Assembly: GCA_030704615.1 (NCBI GenBank)
Contig: CM060733.1
Span: forward strand, 38,938,001 to 39,002,000
DNA: 64,000 nucleotides
Reading direction: 5' to 3'
Source: Takakia lepidozioides
Lineage: Eukaryota; Streptophyta; Takakiopsida; Takakiales; Takakiaceae
This document shows positions 24,500 through 34,870 of this stretch, piece by piece; within the stretch, counting starts at the first letter, position 1, and each line of letters begins with the position of its first letter. The notes beneath the pieces are model-generated. The model was given only the letters and a program-made list of their open reading frames with translations, ran no database searches and was not told the origin of the DNA. A program made the translations under genes and the position numbers.

Positions 24500-25640
24500 C
24501 TACTCACATTCCTCGGAATTAGAATTTAGGGTTGGGCCTATTACCGCGGTGCGTCAACTCCTAGAAGCCCTATTGCCGCGAGGCTTAACCGTCGAAAATG
24601 TGAGCTTAGTATTCCTGGAGTGTGACTAAAGCTTGGCAATAAGATTGGTGAGTGGATGAATGATGGATGAATGTGATAGGATAAAAATCTGGATGAAAGT
24701 AGAGTGGTTGAGTGAGGAATCATTGCAATATAGTTGCTCTAGTTACATGTACCGTGAGGATCAGCGGCAAGATAGTTACATTAGAGAGTCTTACGTCGTA
24801 GTCCCCGGGTAAAGCGGGGATGCACTAAAGGGGGGAGATATACCGTAGTACCTAGGCAATTTCGACACAAATTTTAATATTTCAAAGGTTGTTGAAAATT
24901 TTGGAAGCTGATTTTGTGAAATTAAATAACTTTGTGAATGATAATAAAGCATCTTTTGGAATATTTCATATGTCAAAATGAAATTCTCAAAATAAAATAA
25001 ACATTCGACAGATGATTGTCGATCTTGCCAAGGTACTACGGTATATGCCCCCCTCCTTGGGTTCATGCAAGGGCTGCCAATTGAGGCAGATGCCATTGGG
25101 TTCAAATCCCACTCTTACAACTTGTAAATATGTTGCTGGTGCAGATAAAGTGTTGGGCTCTTTCTGATGACTCTCTATGTAGGTTTGTTTTGTTAGTTGT
25201 AAGGGATTTGTATAAATGCTACAGGTTTGAAGCTGGCTGAGCAGCCTTCAATCACCATTGATTCTGGAGTTGAGTCAGAGACAGACCAAGAAGAGGTGTG
25301 GGGCGCAATGATAGGACCCCTTCAAGTCATCCTTGCATTTTTGGGTGTTGCAACTCTTTGAATTTGCAATTTTACATGCCTCTGTTGTGGACCAGCCCCC
25401 CCCCCCCCCCCCCCCCCCCCAACTTTGACCAAGTGCCTAGGAGCCTACACTGCACTGTTTGACATATTAATGGGCTCAAAAGATGTGGATTCTCGTGAGC
25501 ATTCGGTTCTCAGAATCTCAGTCTATTCGACATTCATCCCGATACTAGAAAAAATGGAAAATTGCCAGGGAGTTGATTCTGCCCAAAAAAAAAAGAAAAA
25601 TAGAAAAAAATAGAAAAACAATTTCTCAACGGTGGCATTC
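24500..25640. other. Unassigned stretch with poly-C tract
   Basis: AT-rich sequence without a recognised gene. It contains 25 consecutive C (25396-25420) and an A-rich tract (25580-25620). A B-box-like GGGTTCAAATCCC at 25090-25102 has no convincing A box. An exon-like open piece lies at about 25226-25296 between an acceptor-like ctacag and a gtgtgg donor. Confidence 0.35.
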
Positions 25641-25789
25641 GCGAGATCTTTCATAATTGGCCTAAGACTTTTCCAGCAGGGCTGCCAGGTAGTTGAAAAC
25701 CTAATGTCCGGTCAACTTTTACGATTTTTTTTAATTCATTTTTTCTAAAAGTTATGCCTGATTTTTCGTGCAGGGGTCCACTTTTTGAA

Positions 25790-26124
25790 CTAGGGTAGTG
25801 GATGTTTAAGGGATAATATGTAGAATGCAAGCCTCTCATTTGTCGTTAATAGGTTTATTTGTCCTCCAACTCGGTTGGGCGTTTCTGAAACTTTCAAGAC
25901 TTTGCTACCGTTTCCACATGGCAACGTGACCAACCGCTTGCGGCCATCTATGACTCCGTGCAGTTTGCTCAAAAACGTCATTCCCAAAATGAGGTCGACT
26001 TCGTCTATCTCGCAAATCGTGAGGTCTTCACGCCTTTCCCAGCTTCATATTTGGAGAGGGACGTTGAACGCCACTCTCGTCGCCATTTATGGCTCTCATT
26101 GGGCAGAGCACACTGCAATAGAGG
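25790..26124 (-). pseudogene. Ty3/gypsy protease C-terminal fragment
   Basis: Minus-strand text VAFNVPLQIW, then EIDEVDLILGMTFLSKLHGV and IDGRKRLVTL, matches the distal half of a gypsy retropepsin (DLILGMxFL flap and hydrophobic Gly-Met block). The N-terminal half with the D[ST]G active site is missing because the LTR-like repeat abuts at 26125. No reverse transcriptase was found downstream. Confidence 0.55.
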
Positions 26125-26492
26125 TGTCGTGCGCATACATATCGCTACACAACTACATCGCTGTCCAAACCACACCACACATATATGCACAATAAAGTAG
26201 TCTGCCACAATGATAAGAAAACTCAAAACACACTGTTCACACAAAATATGAAATTCATCAACATCACTCTTTAATATAATAGTCGAGCCAGGGGCACCCC
26301 AAGCTATGGGGACTCCACCCCACAACAACCTATACCCCTACATAAGCACACTCAGATTCTAAAGCATAAAGGAGCTCGGTCGCGCAGGCTCAACTCGAGA
26401 GAGATGAGCTGCGCGACTGCCGCTCTTGCGAAGATAAGACGGACCAGGTGTCAAACTAAACTTGACACCTGATTTAACACTTGACCTAAATC
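26125..26492 (-). repeat. LTR-like repeat, copy 2 (cut by gap)
   Basis: Minus-strand copy of the repeat at 1558-2088: the 85-bp module at 26125-26210, then the central block from 26211 into the assembly gap. It interrupts a gypsy protease frame. Confidence 0.6.
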
Positions 26493-26992
26493 NNNNNNNN
26501 NNNNNNNNNNNNNNNNNNNNNNNNNNNNNNNNNNNNNNNNNNNNNNNNNNNNNNNNNNNNNNNNNNNNNNNNNNNNNNNNNNNNNNNNNNNNNNNNNNNN
26601 NNNNNNNNNNNNNNNNNNNNNNNNNNNNNNNNNNNNNNNNNNNNNNNNNNNNNNNNNNNNNNNNNNNNNNNNNNNNNNNNNNNNNNNNNNNNNNNNNNNN
26701 NNNNNNNNNNNNNNNNNNNNNNNNNNNNNNNNNNNNNNNNNNNNNNNNNNNNNNNNNNNNNNNNNNNNNNNNNNNNNNNNNNNNNNNNNNNNNNNNNNNN
26801 NNNNNNNNNNNNNNNNNNNNNNNNNNNNNNNNNNNNNNNNNNNNNNNNNNNNNNNNNNNNNNNNNNNNNNNNNNNNNNNNNNNNNNNNNNNNNNNNNNNN
26901 NNNNNNNNNNNNNNNNNNNNNNNNNNNNNNNNNNNNNNNNNNNNNNNNNNNNNNNNNNNNNNNNNNNNNNNNNNNNNNNNNNNNNNNNNNNN
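26493..26992. other. Assembly gap (500 N)
   Basis: Exactly 500 unknown bases, so the true length is probably unknown. It lies between an LTR copy and a palindromic array. Open frames running through it are artefacts. Confidence 1.
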
Positions 26993-27790
26993 GCATTTCC
27001 GTTCTGGAATGTTGGTTGGTGCGACTCGGATGAAATACGGTGCCGCGGCATTTTTAGTTGCAAAAATGGTTCACGATTTTCAGTCAGAACGGAAATGCGT
27101 TGCCGCATTTCCGTTCTGGATAGTATGAATGTCTCAAGCGGGGTCGGCGGATTGCGCTTGTATGTGAAGCTGGTCGGAATCGCAACTCGGCTCCATGCAT
27201 CGATAAAAATGGAGAAATGCGGCGCCGCATTTCCGTTCTGGAATGTCGAAAAGTGCGACTTCGGACGGAAATGCGGTGCCGCATTTCTGTTCCCGTTGTT
27301 CATAATCTCAATCAGAACGGAAAATGCGGTACCGCATTTCCGTTCCACCTTCACCATACCGTGCTTGTTGAATGAAAATGCGGAATTCGTGTACGCATTC
27401 CGTTCTGGAGAGTACTGAATGTCTTTTAAGGACGGAAAATGTGCTGCAGCATTTCTATCCCTCAGCTCCATGCATCAGATACAAAATGGAAATGCGGCGC
27501 CGCTTTCCGTTCTGAAATGTCGGAAAAGTGCGACTGGACGGAAATGCGGTGCCGCATTTCTGTTCCCGTTGTTCATCAATTCTCAATCAGAACGGAAATG
27601 CGGTACCCGCCTTTCCGTTCCACCTCACATAACCAACCGTGCTGCTGGATGGATCGTTACCGCATTTTCGTTCTGGAGAGTATAAAGGTTTCCCCCGGAC
27701 GTAAACTCGGTGCCCGCATTTCCGTCGCTCTGGTGCATGACCCAGATGCAATACGGAAATGCGGCGCCGTATTTCCGTCCACCGGCAATC
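26993..27790. repeat. Palindromic array 1 (GGAAATGCGG...CCGCATTTCC)
   Basis: About ten palindromes of 24-28 bp are spaced irregularly. Arms are GGAAATGCGG/CCGCATTTCC around GC, TG, TA or similar centres, for example at 27093-27117, 27210-27237, 27318-27345 and 27753-27782. Spacer text also recurs (ttctgttcccgttgttcat, tctcaatcagaacgg). It lies 5' of MULE A. It may be a terminal part of that element. Confidence 0.8.
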
Positions 27791-28229
27791 GAAAGAATCA
27801 ATCGGGACGGGAAATTTGGAACCTGAATGGGTTGCATTGTTCCGAAACAACACAATTGCGGCCAGTCTTGATGAGCACAACTGGTTGTCCTGACCGTTTT
27901 AACCAGCATTCCTGGCACTTGTCAGTGCGAACGTTCCTGTCTCACCGAGAATACTGCTGGATCCACCCTCAGGAGAAACTGTCAGGAGATGTTATTTCGT
28001 CGCCGAATCGGCCATCATTGTCATACTCACTGGCTATGGAATCAAACCTCCCACCTCATGCATGTAGCTTGAAAAACAATACTTTCCACTTCAATGTGCG
28101 ACTTCCAATCGTCGATGGACTCCGCATGGTGCCTGTGAGCCTTGGTCTGTCGCTATACTGAACCTCGCACTTGCCAACTCCGTGCGGTGTTCGATGGCTT
28201 CCGAATTCCTACGCTATAGTTTGCTGTCC

Positions 28230-31200
28230 TCCGCAACTGGGAGAGCCTGGATCCCAAACGAGGGAGGACTTTGCAGAGTGACTGAAACTTACCTTTGTTC
28301 CAAATTCAAGCTCAACCCGGCACAGTTTATTTGGAAGAAGAAAGGAAGGATGTTCCTGGACAGGTTGACGAGACCATTGTCGTGCTAGGTAACGACGGAG
28401 GTTGCGGAATCGAATGGCACGTTCCCCCGTCAGACACCATCCTGTACCGAGCTGTGGGAATGCCCATTCCCTTTCCGAATCAGTCGCTGCCCACACCTCC
28501 ACAAAGGAGTCGGAAACCGACAGGCGGCCACTGCCAACAGAGAGGTATGCAACGATAATCATTCCCCACCGACCTGGACCGTCAAGACCCTCCATAGCTT
28601 CTTGTGTGGACGTATTCGACATTTCCGACGAGGAAGATGATTGCATTGAGGTACCCATGTCCTCCACACGGTCGTTCAAAATCCGGCATTACGTCTCTGT
28701 AGGTGCTACGCATGTGCCCTCGAGCAAAACTCCAACCCGGTCCATTGTGCAGCTCCTACGACAACATCACCTCGATGGTTCTCGCTCCGAGCTGGCTGCT
28801 CTCGACTATGCCAAATTCCCAGTCAGAAAGGTAACGTTTCTGCCTCCCGAAGTCGATGGCAATGTCATCTTCGAGTTTCCACCTGTTTCTTCTTTGTCAA
28901 AGAAATCCTCCGGGATGTTAACAGACATGGATCGAAAGCATGACGGACACCCCTGGTGTGTGACGAAGACCAGTAGCACGAAAATTGCTGATGGTGTTCG
29001 TGTACGATATGTCCTCTGTGCGGGGAAGCTGAGGTGCCTCAATCCCACCTGCTTCCACTTTCTCTCCAAAGGAGGGCGGAGAAACGAGACGGATTGGACT
29101 GGCACAACGCATCATCCATTCATTGTCTCCAGCCAAGCTCTTGCGGGTTCTTTCAAGTGTGCACATTGCAAAGAACCACCGACGTGCATGTCCATGTGCA
29201 GAGCCAAGCAATACTACGTTATCCATTTGCTCCCGGACTTGACTAGAGCTTGCATACACGTTGGGGTCCACTGCCACCCCCTTGGCGAGAGGCAACATGC
29301 GTGAGGCTGTGCAGGAAGCACACGACATCATAAAAGAGGAGGTCAAATTGAGCCCCGGAGCCAGACCAAAGCAGATTCAGCTGAAGGCAGCCCACAAGAT
29401 TGCTCTTGGCAAAATCATGTCTGAAGATGGTTCCGACCGAGAGCCCTTGACCGAAGACGAGATGCGTGACCTCTTGGAGTCCGTCTCGCACGTTTGTAGT
29501 CCGAATGTGCGGAATCACATCGTATCTTGCAAGCAGGAGTTCGGCAGGGGGTCGGACATGTACTCAATCCTGGAGGTGAAACGAATGACTGGATATGACT
29601 ACATCCAAGGTAGCAGGTTTCCAGGGCAAGGCAGCGAATCCGATCGTTGTTACATTTTCAAAATGTCGACGTGTGGGCCTGGGAGTGGAGTCGACTTGGT
29701 CACTCGCATGACAACTGGAAACTTGTCGAATGCTTGGGTGATGTTTGATCACATCAAGCGAATTACAAACCATCAGTGTTGACTATGGGTGGCGCATGTT
29801 TTATGACTATCACTCCAAGAGGCTCATGACGATTGCAATCTGCGAGATGAAAGGGGAGGACACACAGTCCGAGATGCATCTGTGGGAGGGCATAAACCAG
29901 CAGATGGCAAGGGCGGGATTGCCAGAGCCCAATTTCAGGGGATTCATGGCAGACAACGCTCAGGCCAACTGGGCAGCGGTGCGGCGTGTGTACGGTGAGG
30001 ACCCTATGTTCCAATGGAGGGGAAAGAGAGATCCTGTGGATTCCATTGGATGCAGAGTCTATCCACTACACTACCAAGTTTGTTGCTAGCTCATTCCATC
30101 CAGCTGAACACCGTGTCCTTTGTACGGCGTGGAAGGATGCACCCACATTTGATGACGCGGAGGTTAAGTTTGCTATCATCGAGGCTTGGTGGAACACGTC
30201 AGGTGCAGTGGAGACAACCAATCTGGGAGCATTGCACAGCTGGTTGGGGTGGTGGCATTTTCGGTATCGACAGTTCGGACAGTACATGCGGGAGGTAGGC
30301 TGCTGTCAATTTCGTTCATTTGTCTTTCTGTTACGGACATTTCGATTGGTCCCTCACCATTGTTTGTGTCCTTCTAGGAGCGGTGCTTGGATTCCGACAC
30401 GGACATGCCGAACACGAATATGGCAGAATCGGTCCACTCCTCCTGGCGAGCGTCTTCTGCCGCACATCTGGTGGACGTAGTGACGGCCACAACGGAGGAC
30501 ATCGACAGAGCAATCATGCAGCAAGCCACGTACTACAAGTTCTTGAGCGGCAAACAATGGGGCTTTGGGCCGGACAGGGAGGAATTGTTGGTACGAACAG
30601 CTTCGAGGTCCAAGAATCCAGTGAAATGGGCGACAGCATTGCGAGAGAAGATCAAAGGGACGCCTCTGCACCGCAGAGGTGAACACCTAGAGGGGACGTC
30701 CGAACTCGCCCTGTCATGCGGAGGATTGAAGAGGACCCGGGTGCGAAGAGGATTCCTGGAGATCCGACAGGAACATTCGGACAGCACCTCGAGGTCCCGT
30801 CATGTTGCCGCACAATGTGTCCTTCCAGCAGTGGAAGCCCAAGAAATTCCAGATCGCCGTCGCCTCAACCGGGGATTTCATGCCACAAATTCCCACAGCT
30901 CCTTGCCCCACATTCCGCCCGTTGTTATGCAGTATGGCCAAGCCATTGTGGAGACGACTGTGTCTGCATCACAGTGGAGAATTGCTCGCACAAACCGTCG
31001 TTTCGAGGAAGGTGTTCCGCAATTCGTGTGGATACACGGCAACGTTGTTTAGAGATGATAAGGAGGAATCCAGATGGGGCTGTCCCTACTCCTCTTTTAC
31101 AGGAAGATTTGTCCATGCAAAGTTTGCGGAGGCGACAACCACCCAGTTCTGGTTCTGCAGGCACGACATTATGACTTGCGTGTATGGAAAGCCCAAGTAC

Positions 31201-31720
31201 GGCATACAACACTGCCAGAGGCTCCCCCGGTGTGGCCGGTGGAACCAGGCTGCGATCTGAGTCAGGTTGAGGCCGACGCCCTTACCGCCGCAGGATTTCG
31301 GATGGTGCAGCGCACTGACGTCCCCAGACAACCATTTTCCGCTTCCACAGCCTCCACCACCGACCCCTGTGAGAGCAAGAACATGGGACACGACAGCTCT
31401 AAGCATCCTACACACCGTTGGGGGAAACCGAAGAGGCGCGACCTCCCTCAAAAGTGAACGAGACGGATGGGGAATGCACTTCGGATGAACTGTACAATCC
31501 AGAGCTCGACAGAAGTGCCCCCACCAGGATCCGGGCGTGTGTATCAGATGGCCACGGCGGGCTCAGCTGTTCGCAATGAGGTGTACACCATCACCATTCA
31601 GAATTACCCACCTGCAATTGCAACCGACTTCCAGATCATGGCGAACAAGGGGCATCATACTGCCCTTGCAAGCATTTGTACTACGTGTACCTAAAGAGAC
31701 TCCGTTGTAATTCCACAACT
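28230..31720 (+). mobile_element. MULE-like transposase gene A with SWIM finger (pseudogene)
   Basis: The coding order is an N-terminal domain (HVPPSDTILYRAVG near 28420), a Cys/His-rich region (DGHPWCVTKT, FKCAHCKEPP, HVGVHCH; 28930-29290), then a DDE-type core. The core shows VMFDHIKR (first Asp) at about 29740, MTIAICEMKGEDTQSE, FMADNAQANW (second Asp) at about 29945, a CGFHW (C..H) motif and, after an intron of about 85 bp (about 30294-30377), MAESVHSSW, a candidate for the acidic third residue. A SWIM zinc finger ends it: CNC near 31612 and CPCKHLYYVYLKR near 31662-31700. This is the Mutator-like layout. At least five frameshifts, for example near 28320, 28460, 29285, 29775 and 30005, make it inactive. 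Orientation and introns agree with copies B and C. Confidence 0.75.
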
Positions 31721-32639
31721 CATCACTTCATACATGCACCAGGGTTGAGCCCCCAGGAGGTTCACACTCTTCTGAATATGGATCCAGGGGACCAGTGAGC
31801 TTGGCTTGCGGTCCACATACAATGGTACGCCCATCCTTTTCGGATAGTAAGAACTGTACTGCTGCCCAGTACCTCAGACTCTGGCCACACAAAGGTCCGA
31901 CATATGTCTTGCTACCAGTAACCTGTTTTTGATCGAACTAAGATATTACTATATCGTTCACGTTGTTTCCACGTGCATGTATTTTTTGTATGTTGGAGGG
32001 TTCATGTTTTTCTGCTTTCCGAAAACTTGCTCTCCTCATTCGACCTCCGACAAGGAAATGCGGCGCGAATCTCCAAGTATCGTCGTAGGTACCCCCAGAG
32101 GCGGCCTTCGCCAACACCAAACCGCTCCGAAATTTCGCACGTGCGAACCCTAAATGCGGCACCCTATTTCCCAGTTCAGTTGCAAACATTTCCCGCCGAA
32201 TACCCGAAGAAGACATAATTGTGAAGTACTGCAGACTGTATTGGTGCAGCAGACTCCATTGGTTCAATCGCGGCAAAAGGGTCAGCTTCATTCCAATGTT
32301 AAGGCATGTAAAACCGCGGAATACTCTATACAGGCCAGTATGCGACGTCCTTTTGCAGTGGTATACTGGATTTTCCCGTTGCACGGTCACTTATTTCCAT
32401 GAGCGGATCTATAAAACCATGAGCGGACTTATTACTGACGACATATCTTCGCCGCATTACATGATCTGGAACGTCCAAAAACGGCAAGGTCAAATAAAAA
32501 ACTATTATTTTAATACTTGTTTAATCTGCCGCATTTCCAAATTTGGAGGAGTCCGCTCATGAAATCCGCGTATCTTAGACTTTGGCTCACCGCTCATGCG
32601 GCTCATGGCTCATGGCTCATGGTTTCTGCTCATGAAATA
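31721..32639 (+). other. 3' flank of MULE A with GCTCATG words
   Basis: Non-coding sequence with traces of the array-1 motif (32056-32064, 32153-32175). From 32396 it carries repeated ATGAGCGG/GCTCATG words and ends in GCTCATGAAATAG at 32627-32639. Immediately to the right begins the minus-strand reverse-transcriptase leader of the DNMT element, so 32639/32640 is probably the element boundary. Confidence 0.5.
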
Positions 32640-32740
32640 GTAAACCTCCTCCCAAGTCCTTCAAACTGAAGGCAAAGCAATTCCTGTAAGCCCTCAGGAA
32701 CCGCCGTATACGTCGTCTCTCTCCTCCGTGACAATGGGTC
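32640..32740 (-). pseudogene. Ty3/gypsy reverse transcriptase leader, cut off
   Basis: On the minus strand this reads RRIRRFLRAYRNCFAFSLKD and then LG. This is the typical opening of a gypsy reverse transcriptase (L..FRDCFAWSMKDLG), just after the methyltransferase and one frame away from it. The sequence stops at the MULE A boundary, so the polymerase, RNase H and integrase of this element are not in the window. Confidence 0.55.
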
Positions 32741-32822
32741 CAATGTCAGGCTCCCAATTGTCCTCCGTAACTGCAACCTTAAGTCCAGTGGGCTTAGAGG
32801 TAGAGGACGTGTCCCGTGGTTG

Positions 32823-34472
32823 CTATGCTGCAACCTCTTGAGCAGTACTCCCTTCCTGCTCAGTCAATGACAAGGCCTCATCCTGCCCCATCATCTCATC
32901 ATTGAGAACCTCCTCAACCCGAGAAGAATCCCCAACCTCATCCATCACAACTGTCTTGGCTGCCAACTCTCTCTGGACCTCGAGCACCTCCCACGTGTGC
33001 CATGGATGTCTACACCCCGTGGTCCTCACCGGCTCGCCCCCACTCGCTGCCTGTACCGTCTCGGTAGGCAGAGAGACCATGAAGGGGAGTGCACTCCACA
33101 CTCTACGTTGCTCAGCCATAGCCAAGCTGATAATCCAGGTCAAGCAATTGAGATCCATTGCTTGCCCCAACACTTGACGCCGTGATGCCTCAGAAAGAGA
33201 AGGCACCGCCGTGGTCCCAGTGGAAAACCCCATAGCCCGCTCTCGCTCGTCGGCATTAGGCTCCACTAACTGCTGCAACTGAGCATCCCACAGGAGGCCA
33301 GGTCCACCATCCCGAAAAGCATGGGATCCTGGGAAGCTGAGCAGTGTAGGTAATGCTGCTCGTGGTTGACCCACCCTGTTGACCACTGCCAAAGGCGAAC
33401 GGTCATTGTGTCTCACACGTTGAGACTACCTCCCTGTGTCCAAAATGCCATCCACGGTGAGGTGTGCTGGCCGCTGCACCCCATCAAATGCACGCTTGAG
33501 TAGTGCGGGTGGCATCAAGTTAGTCCACCAAAGCCGTGGACGATGAGCCCGTGACCCCACTGCGGCTGCATCCAGCAACACTGCTGACCCAAGCCACGAC
33601 CGGACTTGATGTACACTGGCCATCACCCTGGCCCGAGAATCACCCATCAGTGGCACATTCTCCAAGATGTATGCTGGAGATACAGCTTGATGAAGTTGCA
33701 AGTAGCCCAAAATCCGCACCATCTCCCAAAACAGACCCGTCCTCGAGTCTCGCAATCCATTGCCATGCCCGGCTGATGAATGCCCTTGGCAGGGCCAACC
33801 TGCCACTACCAGATCAATGGAGCCAACCTGCTCCAAATCCTACGCCCCCAGCAAGGAAATGTTTGCTGGCAAGGCTTGTTGGTATCCACGAACTGCAGAC
33901 ACTGGCAACAAGTCAAGGTATTGTTGTACCAACTAAGCAATATGGCGCAATGAGACGCGTCGTGCAGTCTCATCCCTCTCCACATACAGGTAACGTCGAA
34001 CTCGTACACCTGCCTGCAGCACTGCAGCCAATCCAGTGCTGATCCCGCCAAACAAGTCCTGAAGGCATATGCCTTCATCCGGGCACTGCCACACAAGAGG
34101 TGTGGTGTCCAATGGCGACAACTGGGGTGGTTCTGGTGCAATCACCGCACTCTCCTCCTCTCCTGACGGTACGAAAGCTTCTACCCAAGCTTGTTGCCCC
34201 CGTCCATCAGCAGCCTGCTGCAAATCCTTGCTCGTACCCCACAATGGAGTGTGAGTAACCATGGCAGGCAACTCCGCCATACCATGCATGTCATCCTGCT
34301 CTGCTAGAGGTGGCACATCCTTTACGTGGGCATTGCCCTCCAGCAACTCTCCAGGCCAACTAACTGCAGCTGTAAAGGCGGCTAGTGTTGGCATCTTGCC
34401 CGCTGGGCAGCCGCTATACCCCCAATGAATGTCACAGGGAGCTGTGCACGGCGACCATCGCCTGACTGCCAT
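32823..34472 (-). pseudogene. Cytosine-5 DNA methyltransferase domain of a gypsy retrotransposon
   Basis: One minus-strand frame carries all main C5-methyltransferase motifs in order: motif I DLFGGISTGLAAVLQAG (near 34050), an acidic motif II (YVERDE), motif IV GWPCQGHS with the catalytic Cys (33785), motif VI PAYILENVP (33650), motif VIII GSRAHRPRLWWTNL (33555), a target-recognition stretch VVNRVGQPRAALPTL (33380) and motif X VLGQAMDLN (33160). Spacing and motif VIII (AHRxRxxWxNL) favour the DNMT3/DRM-like branch. The enzyme would methylate cytosine at C5 using S-adenosylmethionine. In-frame TAG codons at 33935-33933, about 33839 and 33428-33426 interrupt it. It lies between protease and reverse transcriptase of the same element. 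The C-terminal 90 residues are acidic and unassigned. Confidence 0.82.
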
Positions 34473-34870
34473 CCAGGCCTATAGGATGCTGACTCCTCCC
34501 AAAAGTCCAGGGTGAAGCCCATAGGATATAACACTGCCCCACCAACGAGGACATCGTAAGAGATTGCGTCTGTCACAATGGCCTTGGCTTGCATCACTGA
34601 GCCATCTCTAGGATGATCCGGCTGTAGTCTAATGGCCAACTGATGCCGTGTCATGCCCCGAGCCTGCTCTGATCCTCCCAGAGATGTCTGTATCTGGAAA
34701 GGACAAGACTCCATATCCGCCTCCATAAGGCCCAAACCTGCAATAGCAGCTCTGCCCAACATCAGTGGCTGAGCTCCCGAGTCCAACAAGACCCGAAGTG
34801 GCCGGTACTTCTTGCCTGCCGGTCCACTCAAAGTGAAAATGCCTCCCTGGTTGTCTAACAAGACAACTCA
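34380..34870 (-). pseudogene. Retroviral-type aspartic protease of the DNMT element
   Basis: The frame is continuous with gag apart from a TGA (34870-34868). RPLRVLLDSGAQPLMLGRAA carries the D-S-G active site (34805-34750). TDAISYDVLVGGAVLYPMGF is the flap/hydrophobic C-terminal block and LDFW follows. Its length fits a single retropepsin monomer. The frame ends at 34382 while the methyltransferase frame is already open from 34472, so a one-base frame change, by recoding or by an indel, joins them. Confidence 0.75.

Noticed and set aside
25070-25110. tRNA gene suggested by GGGTTCAAATCCC
   Set aside because: The T-arm-like word lacks a matching A box or D-arm and an acceptor stem at the right distance.
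26359-27471. Open frames of 370 and 318 codons across the N gap
   Set aside because: Most of their length is unknown bases, and the rest is palindromic array.
30689-31457. Several competing frames in the MULE A C-terminal part as separate genes
   Set aside because: Comparison with MULE C shows they are pieces of one frame split by indels, ending in the SWIM finger.
33536-34042. Plus-strand ORF opposite the methyltransferase
   Set aside because: Shadow of the DNMT coding strand, Pro/Ala-rich without a motif.
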